Assembly: GCF_965219595.1 (NCBI RefSeq)
Contig: NZ_OZ244781.1
Coordinates: forward strand, 2,418,001 to 2,482,000
Direction of reading: 5' to 3'
From: Poriferisodalis sp022821985
GTDB lineage: Bacteria; Actinomycetota; Acidimicrobiia; Acidimicrobiales; Poriferisodalaceae
Length of the DNA: 64,000 nucleotides
This document shows, in pieces, positions 45,928-54,382 of this stretch. Below the pieces are notes generated by a model, which saw only the letters and a list, made by a program, of their open reading frames with translations, was not told where the DNA came from and ran no database searches. Within the stretch, counting starts at the first letter, position 1, and the number at the start of each line of letters is the position of its first letter. The position numbers and the translations under genes were made by a program.

Positions 45928-48900
45928 GTGAGCGCGACGCTGACGTGCGCTGGCGACGACACGGCCACGATGATTGTGTCGCATGCGGGTGTGTTGGTGG
46001 CATCGCGGTGGATCCGCCGACGTGCCCGAACGGGGAGACGTACCGCAACGGCCGCTGCTATGAGCAGGAGTCCTATTACCGCACCCGCGGTTACACGTGG
46101 ACGTGCAGCGTCGGCACCAGGGTGACCACGTCGGGCGAGCACGGCATTTCCTATTCGTGCCGGATCGCGTTGAGCCCGCCGACGTGCCCGGCAGGGGAGA
46201 CCTATCGCAGCAGCGGCTGCTATGAGCAGGAGTCCTATTACGATTCGCGGCCGCTGCGGTACTCGTGCCCGGCCGGGTACACGCTCAAGACCTCGGGTCT
46301 GTCGCGTACCTGCACGAAGACCGAGACGTACCGCAAGCGAAGGTGCAGCTACGACCCGTTCGCCGGCCAGCAGTGCTGGTGGGAGACGCGCACCCGCACT
46401 TTGACCGCGGCTGTGGTCGAGTCGTGCCCGGCCGGCTACAGCCCTGACGGCACTGGCTGCACCGCCGACAGCCCCACCACCAGATGGAAGCCAACCGGCA
46501 GCACCCCGACCCGCTACCGATACACGCCGGCGGCCAGGTCGTGCCCGTCGGGCTGGTCGCCGTCAGGGTCGGTGTGCCAGTCCGACAGCCCCTCCACACG
46601 CTGGAAGCGCACCGCCAGCACCCCCACCCGCTACCGGTACACGCCGGCTGCGAAGTCGTGCCCGTCGGGCTGGTCCGACAACGGCGCCCTGTGCGAGTCC
46701 GACACAGCGTCCACACGCTGGAAAGCCACCGCCAGCACCCCGACCCGGCACCGCTATGTGCCGGCTGCCAAGTCGTGCCCCGCCGGCTGGTCCGACAACG
46801 GCATCCAGTGCCGGTCCGACACCGCCAAGCAGCGATGGGACCGCACCGCCAGCGTGCCGGTCACCAGCCGCACCGCCGACGCCGTCCGGTTCTGCGACAC
46901 CGGCTTCGCGTGGAACGACAGCAGCGGCAAATGCGAGAAGACCCTCTACAGCGACCCCACCGCACCGCTCACCAAGCTGGTCGGCCGGCCGCCCACGCAG
47001 TCGTGCCCTGCCGGCTGGGACCCCGCAGGCGGCGGGCAGTGCAGCCGCACCACCCTGGGCGACCCGACCCAGACGCCGACCGGCGCGGCCTGCATCGACC
47101 GCCTCGGCACCCTCAAAGCGGGGACCGTCACGCGTACGGGCACGCTGGGGACGGGCTGCGTGTCGCTGCGCAAGGGCGACAAGCAGTCCCCCCACTGGGC
47201 GCGACGGTTCTCGCTGAGCGTCGCCGCCGCGTCCAAAGCCACCGTGGCCGCATCGTCGTCCGCGGCGGACACGTTCCTGTACGTCCTGTCCGGCAGCGGG
47301 TCCGACGTCACAGAGGAAGGCTCCGACGACGACTCCGGCACCGGAACCGACGCCAAGATCACCGGCATCGCTCTGGCCCCCGACACCGTCTACACCGTCG
47401 AGGTCACCACCCCCACACAGAACATCACCGGCGCGTTCACCCTCACCCTCACCATCACCCCAGACCTGCCGGCGGTGCAGATCACCGGCCTCGCCGACAG
47501 CCACGGCATCGGCCAAGCCCACGCCGCCCCCAGCGGCGGCTTCACCGTCCAGCCCGCCGACGCCTCGTGCACAGCGTCGCCGCCCGACGCCAAGATCACC
47601 GCCGGCAACGGCGCGAACCGCACAGTGTCGCTGACCCGCAAACCGCCGTTCTCACAGGAAGTCACCGTCAAATGCACCGCCACCGGACGCTCCGAGGGCA
47701 CCGCCAAGGCGACCCTGCGCGGCCACCAAGCCATCGCCGGCCTCTCGATCGCCGCATCCGCATGCAAGGCGACTTCTGACGGCACAGCCGATTATGCGTG
47801 CACCGTCCCCGCGGACGGCACCGCCACGCTCACCGGCACCACCCAAGGACCCCACAGCGGACTGTCGCTGTCCTGGGCTGCTACCGGCGGCGCGAAGATC
47901 GACAGCCAGACCCAGGCCAAGACCCAGACCGCAGCGCCCAGCGCCACGCCGGTCGTGTACTCACGCACCGGCACCGCCGACATCTCATGCACCGCGGACG
48001 GATCCGTCACCCTCACCGCCACCGCCGGAACCCACACCCGTGCTGTCACCGTCGCAGTCACCTGCGACAAGCCCGACGCGGCGGTGGCGATCAGCGGTCT
48101 CGCGGACGCGACGGAGAGCGGTTACGGCACGGTGACGGTCAGCACCGGGTTTACCGTCGCGCCCGCGGCGGCCCGCTGCAGCGCCGTGCCCGCCACGGCG
48201 ACCGTCACAGCAGGCCAGAGCGCGCAGGAACGCACCCTCACAGCGGACGTCGCCGCGCCCGGCAGTCTTGAGGTGACCGTCACCTGCGAAGCCGACGACC
48301 ACGTTTCTGCGTTGCAGACAGTGACCTTGTCGGCGCGTGACGCGTGCGTGTCCGACCTCGGGCTGCTCTCGACGGGCAGGACGATAGCGAGCGGCGAGCT
48401 GACCGGTGACTGCGTCTCGCAGCGGCTGTCGCGCCGGGGCCGTGTCTACTATGCGCGCTGGCACACGCTCACCTCCGCCAATCCCGGCTCGCTGCGCATC
48501 ACGGTGGACGACGACGGCTCGAACACGCCCGTGCTAGTCACCTACGCGCGGCTGATCGACGGGCACCAGCGCGACGGCAAAACGCTCGCCGCCGGGCGAG
48601 GCACCACGGGCGACCCCGCGAGCCGCATGCAGGTGATGCTGCCCGGACCGGGCCGCTACATGATCGAGGCCACCAGCGCCCAGCCCGCCGGCACCGGCGG
48701 CTACACACTGACAGTTGAAGCGTTCCTCGGCGTGCGCATCGACGGGCTCGACGGCGGCCGACGCGTCGGCGGCGGCCCTGTCGCGGACCGCTTCACCGTC
48801 TCCCCGCCCGACGCCTCGTGCTGGCCCACCACCCGCACCGCCGCCGTCACCGCAGGCGACGACGGCCAGCGCACCCTCACCGCGAACCTCGCCGGGCCCG

Positions 48901-51467
48901 GAGCCATCGACGTCACCGTCGTCTGCAGCCGCATCGGCTACAGCACAGCCGTCGCCACCTCGACGCTCACCGCGCTCACCCCTGTCACCGATGTCACGGT
49001 GAAGGCAGCGGCCGACGGATCGTGCATCAAGTCGGCCGGCCCGCTCGACGACGGCATCGACCAGAAATATCGGTGCACGATGACACGCGGCGACAAGATG
49101 GCCCTCAGCGTCGACGCGACCGGCCCCTCAGTGCAGATGGCCCTCGGCTGGACGGCCGCCGTCGGAGTCGGTGTGACCTCCAAGGAAGGCGATCTGGACG
49201 CATCGGTAGTGGGCGATGCGGTGGTGTTCTCCCAGGCCGGCACCGGCATCGTGACTTGCACCACCGGCGGGGACATCACACTGGCGGTGAGCATCGCCGG
49301 CGCCGTCGAGCACACCACGACGATCTCGGTCACCTGCAGACCGCCAGTGCAGATCACCAACTACAGTCCAGGCACCCGCGACGGAGCCGGCGCCATGTCG
49401 GGCAGCTTCACAGTGTCCCCCATATCAGCGGACTGCTCCGCAGCCCGTGCTGGGGGCATCGGCGGGGATCCTGTGCCCGGGGGCAGCGGCGCGAATCGGA
49501 CGGTATCGGTGACCACTACTGCGACGGGCTGGCTCGACATCGAAGTCGAATGCCGCAACGACGGATACGCCACGGCGACTGCCGCAGCGAGGTTCGTGGC
49601 ACGCGACGAGTCGAACTGCGTGTCGCCGCTGGGCGTTCTGCGGCACGGCACGCGCACGTTCACGGGTTCGCTGTCGGCCACCAGCTGCACCTCCAAGCAG
49701 CGCCTGGCAGGCTCCAAGGCCACCTTCTACGCCCACCGCTACACGTTCACGCTCGCCAGCTCCGGCTGGGTCAGCATGGGCCTTGAACCCACCGACACCG
49801 GCACCGATGCCCTCGACACCTACCTGCTGCTGCTCGACGGCCACGGATCGGGCGGCACAGTGCTCGACAGCCACAACAACCTGCGCGGCGATGCCACCGG
49901 GCTCGACGACGTGTTCCTTACCGCTGGCGACTACACCGTCGAGGCCACCACTGCGCTCAGCGGCAGCACCGGTGGCTACCGCATCGCCGTGGAAGGCGAC
50001 TTCGCAGTGCAGTCCGACGACTTGCCCGCCACCCTCGCCGCCACTGTCGGCCAGACCGCCAAGCACCGCTTCGACTACCTGCCCCACGATGCCGCGGTGA
50101 CCGTGCAGAGCGTTAGCCCCGTCGGGCTGAGCGCCTCGGTCACCGCCGTGCACGGCAGCGCGGCAGTGAGGCTCGTGCCCGACAAGGCCCGCACCACCAC
50201 CGTCACGCTCGCGTTCACCGCGTCAGGGCACACCAGCACTGAAACCATCATCGTCACCAGCTACTGCGCGACCGGTTACCGGCCCAGCTCCGAGGGCACC
50301 TGCCAACCCCTCACACCCACACTTGACGAAGCCTGCTTCCAGACCATGGCCGACGGTCGGGTGAATGCGTTCGGACGGCAATGGCGTGAGACGGTTGTTG
50401 CAAGGATCTACGAGAATCAGTGTGCATCTGTGTCCAGAACAGGGCGCGTTGCTGCCTACTACGAACTCAGCGTGCCGTCGGGTGTGACATCGCGTGCGAC
50501 CTATGAGATGGAGCTTGATCTGTATGTGCGTACCGACGAGCCGCCTATCGATCCATTCGCCCCCATTCATTGGTACAAGTCGCTGCCGGACATGGATGTT
50601 GTCCTTTGGCCGCTCGGGAGCGACGGCCGGCCTGGTGCTCCGGTCGCGTTGAGGCTCTCTGAGGAGCCGACGAATCGCCGGCAGCGGTTGGTTGCGAATG
50701 TGCGGGCCGGTGATTATGTGGTGGAGGTCATCCCCCGATATGAGACGGCACCGACGGTGCAGCAGTTCCCAGAGCTCGCTTACAAGTTCACACTCGCGGT
50801 TCTGACGCCGTCGGCTCGCCAGCATCTGGAGGATGTGTTCCACTTAGGCAATCTCCGTCGCGGCGGCAAGGGCGCGACTCTGGCGGGGTTCCTTGATGCG
50901 CGGGGCACGCTGCGCTACGGAGCCTCCGAGGAGAATCCCACAGACGACGACGACGACGATCTGTTCGATCCTGAGAGCGCGCTGTATCCGTGGCTCCAGT
51001 TCGGCGTCGACCGCTGCAGCATTCCTGCGGGATTGATCGGGTGGGTGGAAGACCGGATCCTCGACCTCGCGCACGACTATCACTTGTACTTCGTCCAGGA
51101 TTTGATAAACGAGGAGTACCTCGTCGACTACGCGGATTTCTACGGTGTGGAAGTGCCGATCGTCTACGCGTGCATGAGACACGATTTCAATTGGAAGAAC
51201 CCGTATCGCATCAAGGTTCACTTCGATCACAACACTGATCGAGGCATCTGGAACAGCCAATTCGTCGGCGAAACCAACCGACGTATTCGAGACGACATCT
51301 TGATTCTATGCAATGCAAACCAAAGGACTCAGGTGGAGACCTCGACTCGATACACGTGGACACTTGATCGTAGAGGACTGGAAGACTGCACAGACATAGC
51401 CAAACTAATTCAGTTCGGCCTTGATTTAGTTCCAGTTAGCTACTCAAGATATGAGAATCAAGGCTAG
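45888..51467 (+). CDS. giant multidomain protein B, no signal peptide or promoter, phospholipase A2-like tip
   Basis: The frame is open from ATG 45888, but the first 42 codons read out of frame through the end of the binding-protein gene and give no signal peptide. Homology begins abruptly at 46014. Residues 43-728 are encoded by the repeat shared with giant protein A: cysteine repeats, CPSGW repeats, one PPC-like and Ig-like domains. Then come different Ig-like and PPC-like domains and an acidic linker (NPTDDDDDDLFD). The last 150 residues resemble prokaryotic phospholipase A2. DRCS is near 1708-1711, and YACMRHDF has the catalytic pair at H1765-D1766, followed by WKNPYRIK and RRIRDDILILC. 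It looks like a silent or displaced cassette. Confidence 0.72.
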   Translation: MADRCPRCGFRRIGERDADVRWRRHGHDDCVACGCVGGIAVDPPTCPNGETYRNGRCYEQESYYRTRGYTWTCSVGTRVTTSGEHGISYSCRIALSPPTCPAGETYRSSGCYEQESYYDSRPLRYSCPAGYTLKTSGLSRTCTKTETYRKRRCSYDPFAGQQCWWETRTRTLTAAVVESCPAGYSPDGTGCTADSPTTRWKPTGSTPTRYRYTPAARSCPSGWSPSGSVCQSDSPSTRWKRTASTPTRYRYTPAAKSCPSGWSDNGALCESDTASTRWKATASTPTRHRYVPAAKSCPAGWSDNGIQCRSDTAKQRWDRTASVPVTSRTADAVRFCDTGFAWNDSSGKCEKTLYSDPTAPLTKLVGRPPTQSCPAGWDPAGGGQCSRTTLGDPTQTPTGAACIDRLGTLKAGTVTRTGTLGTGCVSLRKGDKQSPHWARRFSLSVAAASKATVAASSSAADTFLYVLSGSGSDVTEEGSDDDSGTGTDAKITGIALAPDTVYTVEVTTPTQNITGAFTLTLTITPDLPAVQITGLADSHGIGQAHAAPSGGFTVQPADASCTASPPDAKITAGNGANRTVSLTRKPPFSQEVTVKCTATGRSEGTAKATLRGHQAIAGLSIAASACKATSDGTADYACTVPADGTATLTGTTQGPHSGLSLSWAATGGAKIDSQTQAKTQTAAPSATPVVYSRTGTADISCTADGSVTLTATAGTHTRAVTVAVTCDKPDAAVAISGLADATESGYGTVTVSTGFTVAPAAARCSAVPATATVTAGQSAQERTLTADVAAPGSLEVTVTCEADDHVSALQTVTLSARDACVSDLGLLSTGRTIASGELTGDCVSQRLSRRGRVYYARWHTLTSANPGSLRITVDDDGSNTPVLVTYARLIDGHQRDGKTLAAGRGTTGDPASRMQVMLPGPGRYMIEATSAQPAGTGGYTLTVEAFLGVRIDGLDGGRRVGGGPVADRFTVSPPDASCWPTTRTAAVTAGDDGQRTLTANLAGPGAIDVTVVCSRIGYSTAVATSTLTALTPVTDVTVKAAADGSCIKSAGPLDDGIDQKYRCTMTRGDKMALSVDATGPSVQMALGWTAAVGVGVTSKEGDLDASVVGDAVVFSQAGTGIVTCTTGGDITLAVSIAGAVEHTTTISVTCRPPVQITNYSPGTRDGAGAMSGSFTVSPISADCSAARAGGIGGDPVPGGSGANRTVSVTTTATGWLDIEVECRNDGYATATAAARFVARDESNCVSPLGVLRHGTRTFTGSLSATSCTSKQRLAGSKATFYAHRYTFTLASSGWVSMGLEPTDTGTDALDTYLLLLDGHGSGGTVLDSHNNLRGDATGLDDVFLTAGDYTVEATTALSGSTGGYRIAVEGDFAVQSDDLPATLAATVGQTAKHRFDYLPHDAAVTVQSVSPVGLSASVTAVHGSAAVRLVPDKARTTTVTLAFTASGHTSTETIIVTSYCATGYRPSSEGTCQPLTPTLDEACFQTMADGRVNAFGRQWRETVVARIYENQCASVSRTGRVAAYYELSVPSGVTSRATYEMELDLYVRTDEPPIDPFAPIHWYKSLPDMDVVLWPLGSDGRPGAPVALRLSEEPTNRRQRLVANVRAGDYVVEVIPRYETAPTVQQFPELAYKFTLAVLTPSARQHLEDVFHLGNLRRGGKGATLAGFLDARGTLRYGASEENPTDDDDDDLFDPESALYPWLQFGVDRCSIPAGLIGWVEDRILDLAHDYHLYFVQDLINEEYLVDYADFYGVEVPIVYACMRHDFNWKNPYRIKVHFDHNTDRGIWNSQFVGETNRRIRDDILILCNANQRTQVETSTRYTWTLDRRGLEDCTDIAKLIQFGLDLVPVSYSRYENQG
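46014..48073 (+). repeat. 2,060-bp long direct repeat, copy 2
   Basis: This is the second copy of 37194-39253, in the same orientation and same reading frame. The base before it belongs to the short spacer after the binding-protein gene. The base after it begins sequence unique to giant gene B. Confidence 0.93.
46476..46943 (+). repeat. four 117-bp tandem repeats in giant gene B
   Basis: These are the same four 39-residue units as at 37656-38123, carried within the second copy of the long repeat. Confidence 0.88.
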
Positions 51468-51480
51468 TGCAATGCTCTGT

Positions 51481-51485
51481 GGAGG
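51481..51485 (+). promoter_or_regulatory. Shine-Dalgarno site of the first small lipoprotein
   Basis: GGAGG lies seven bases before ATG 51493. This marks that codon as the start rather than ATGs at 51451 or 51472. Confidence 0.7.
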
Positions 51486-51492
51486 ACAGAAC

Positions 51493-52152
51493 ATGCAGAA
51501 TAGCATAAGTGAAACTTCTGTTGCCCTTAGCAGGCGTTTGAATGAGTGTCGTTACCGGGCACTGTTGCTAGGGATGGCCAGCCTAATGCTAGCCTTGAGT
51601 GCATCATGTTCTGACTCGTACACTGAAGCTGAGATCGGTGTTGAGGAAATCGTAGACGAGTACATCGAGTCACTAGACACCTACGCACGCTACCGGACTC
51701 ATGAGGAGGAAACCGCGGCGTGGGACTTGGAGTACGAGTGGTTTCAGAACGAGGCGGACGAGCAGGAGCGCGAGCGATTCATATTCGAGCAGCTGATCAG
51801 GGGGAGAATGATCGGTGCTCGCGACTCATTACCCGATGAACTCAAACCGGGAGGCGCCCTTGAACAGGCGTACAACGATTCGCTGGACGACTGTGCTTCG
51901 GCTGCCGGCTACGAAGGCCTCCAACTGCACGATCATACTCTCGCGTACTTCGAAGCCGCTTTGGTCGAGTATCGGCTCACGGAGCATGAGTTCCTAGATC
52001 TGAATCACGAATGCGCCAAGTATGCTATCGAGTATCCGACATTGTCAGAGTCTGAGCGCGAGCGCTTGCTCGGCCTGCAGCGAGACTATTATCTTGAGGT
52101 AGTGCGCAACTTCTTGAAGGAAAACCCTGACGCGGTTGTTCCTCTCCAATAA
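51493..52152 (+). CDS. small lipoprotein, candidate immunity protein 1
   Basis: The 219-residue protein has a lipoprotein signal (RALLLGMASLMLALSASC) and a highly charged, probably helical body with no known domain. Strings include YTEAEIGVEEIVDEYIES, EYEWFQNEADEQERERF, FEQLIRGRMIGARDSLPDEL and EYPTLSESERERLLGLQRDY. It starts 25 bases after the stop of giant gene B and is followed by a paralog. Its DNA is clearly lower in G+C than the surroundings. The position directly after a phospholipase A2-like tip, the outward membrane anchor and the tandem duplication fit an immunity role. No biochemical evidence is available, so this is inference. Confidence 0.8.
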   Translation: MQNSISETSVALSRRLNECRYRALLLGMASLMLALSASCSDSYTEAEIGVEEIVDEYIESLDTYARYRTHEEETAAWDLEYEWFQNEADEQERERFIFEQLIRGRMIGARDSLPDELKPGGALEQAYNDSLDDCASAAGYEGLQLHDHTLAYFEAALVEYRLTEHEFLDLNHECAKYAIEYPTLSESERERLLGLQRDYYLEVVRNFLKENPDAVVPLQ

Positions 52153-52186
52153 GGGAGCGTCGGACAGACCCAGAGTAACTATAAGC

Positions 52187-52816
52187 ATGTTGAACGGCCT
52201 TGGATTTGTCGATATTGGCAGGGCGTTGCTGTTGGGAGTTTCGATGCTTGTACTGGCGGTGTCAGCGTCGTGTTCTAATTCGTACAGCGAGGCGGAGATT
52301 GGAGTTGAACAGCTCGTTGACGAGTACATAGAGTCGCGGAATGTCTATGTGCGTTACCGAACCTATGACGCCGAAAAGGAAGCGCGGGATGCCGAGTATG
52401 AGTGGTTCCAGAATGAGGCGAACGATCAGGAGCGTGAGCGGTATATATTTGAACAGTTGATCAAAGGAAGAATGATAGGGGCCCGCGAATCGCTGCCAGA
52501 CGATCTCCAGCCCGGGGGCGCTTTGGAACTCGCGTATAATGATTCGCTCGATGAATGCGCTTTGTCTGCCGGGTATGAGGGCATTCGGCTCTACGACAGC
52601 TCACTTACGCATTTCGAGACTGCCTTGGTCGAGTACCAGTTAACCGAGGATGAATACTTCGACTTGAAGCACAAATGCGCCAAATATGCCATAGAATATC
52701 CGACACTTTCAGAGTCCGACCGCGATCGCTTGCTAGGCTTGCAGCGAGACTTCTACCTCGAGATAGTTCGAACTTTTTTGGAGGAAAACCCTGACGCGGT
52801 TGTTCCCCTCCAATAG
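52187..52816 (+). CDS. small lipoprotein, candidate immunity protein 2 (paralog)
   Basis: The 209-residue protein is a paralog of the preceding gene throughout. It has RALLLGVSMLVLAVSASC at the lipobox, then YSEAEIGVEQLVDEYIES, EYEWFQNEANDQERERY, FEQLIKGRMIGARESLPDDL and EYPTLSESDRDRLLGLQRDF. The two end in the same EENPDAVVPLQ-type tail, and their DNA is similar even in the last 30 bases. The ATG at 52187 is preferred because it sits at the head of a normal signal peptide; the frame is open to TTG 52136. No strong ribosome-binding site is visible. As with its partner, the function is unknown and immunity is inferred. Confidence 0.8.
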   Translation: MLNGLGFVDIGRALLLGVSMLVLAVSASCSNSYSEAEIGVEQLVDEYIESRNVYVRYRTYDAEKEARDAEYEWFQNEANDQERERYIFEQLIKGRMIGARESLPDDLQPGGALELAYNDSLDECALSAGYEGIRLYDSSLTHFETALVEYQLTEDEYFDLKHKCAKYAIEYPTLSESDRDRLLGLQRDFYLEIVRTFLEENPDAVVPLQ

Positions 52817-52890
52817 GGGGCTCTTCGCGTTTTGGCGCGGGGTAAGGTCGCCGCATCAGACTTCGTGACGGCGATACGAAGGCGCTATCC

Positions 52891-54382
52891 GTGAGCGATC
52901 GTCGCACCTGGGCTTGTCGGCGCGCTGTCGGGACTGTGGCTGCGGGCTTGCTGGTCGGGGCCTGTTCGGCCGGCTCGGAGGTGTCGCCAGTAGCAAGTCC
53001 TACGGCGACTGCCGCAGCCGTCGGGACGCCGGTGCCGGTGTCACTGCCGATGACGACGGCTCTCACGCCGACGACGATGGCGGACGCGGACGAAGTTGCG
53101 GCGACGGATGAGGTCGCGATCACGGCGGTGACGGCTTCGCCGATCACTATTGAGACGCCTGCTCCGACGAGCACGTGGGTGGTCTTCGAGGAAGTCGAGG
53201 AGCCGCTTCCGCCTTTGGTTTTCGGCGGGGTTCGGATTCCGCAGTCTGAAGATGATGTCGCGGGAGCGCTTTGGTGGCACAGTTCGTCGTTCGGTCGACC
53301 GAGTCGCCCACCGACGCGGTTCGAGCACGCTGGGGCGGTGTTCGATCAGTGCCGGATCGAGGACGCGTACTTCGGCAGGTACGGCTGGTATCCGGATGAG
53401 GGCGGTATCCCGGACCAATACAGGCGGGACTGGTTCCGACACTCGTCGCCCGACGACTGCAGAGGTACCGAGTTAACGAGTTCACAGCCGCTGTTCGGGC
53501 TGTGGCCTGGGCGTTATTTCACCTTTGACGACAGCGGCCGCCAGAGCGACTCTTTCGCTTCGGCGCAGGAGGCCGCTCAAGTGGTACGCCAACGAGGTTG
53601 CAGAATATGGTGAGGACTCGATCCCGGCCGGCATGACGCCGGCTGGGATGATCGGCAAAGACGACGGCTCCGGGCCCTCTCTGCCGCAAATCCGGTACTC
53701 AGACGCAGTTGACCCGGTGGACGAGGTGCGAGTGCTGCTCGGCACCGTTGCCTTCGGCGCTGATGGCGCGCTGCGGGGGTTGGTGCGGAATTGGTCTCGC
53801 GACTTGTGGGCATACGGGACAGTGGTCAAAGCTGGCGGCCGTGAGTGGGTGTGGCCGCTGTCGATCCAGCCAGGCGAGATGGCGCCATTCGAGATCGAGA
53901 ACTGGGATGGTCCTGCGGCCGCGGCATCAATCGATTTCTCGGTTGCCGCAGAGATGTCGAACGATGCGGACCTGTCGCGTGCGTGGTACTCGCGATGGAG
54001 CCAAGACTACTACGACTACTTGACGCGTTCAAGCGACGATGTCGCGGAACCGGAAGCCTTCCCATACGTCTTCGAACGAGTGAACCCGATCTCGCATCCG
54101 AGCTTCGAGGGCATATGGGCGCCCGGCCTCAGGCTTGACCTAGCCGTCTGGTTGACGGAACTGGACTCGGAGGGCCGCGTATTGGAGGTGGCCGCACTCG
54201 AATTCCGTGAGTTCGGCCTGTCGAGGGATGCCGCAGACCTCGGCGACGCAGGGCCACTGACAGGCACCTACTACCCGCGTCCCGAGCACTGGGTGCTCGA
54301 GATCGGCTCGGGTGCCGATGTCTCGACGCCGCACTCATTCAGGGCGTGGATAGGGATGCCGCATCCTCGGGCGAGCCCGTGA
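52891..54382 (+). pseudogene. large lipoprotein B, frameshifted paralog of lipoprotein A
   Basis: The first part (52891-53613) starts at GTG with a lipoprotein signal (VGTVAAGLLVGAC) and aligns with lipoprotein A up to QSDSFASAQEAA. The matching continuation lies one base out of register: KWYANEVAEYGEDS, then VDPVDEVRVLLGTV, LRGLVRNWSRDLWAYG, EWVWPLSIQPGEMAPFEI and AAEMSNDADLSRAWY. An extra base near 53578 (in GCTCAAGTGG) breaks the frame. If repaired, the product would be about 496 residues. It is either a recent pseudogene, a base-call error or a frameshift-controlled gene. The downstream part overlaps the next gene by four bases. Confidence 0.82.

Noticed and set aside
45888..46013. The first 42 codons of giant gene B as a genuine N terminus
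   Set aside because: They read the end of the binding-protein gene in another frame, have no signal peptide and no counterpart in protein A. I kept the coordinates only because the frame is open.
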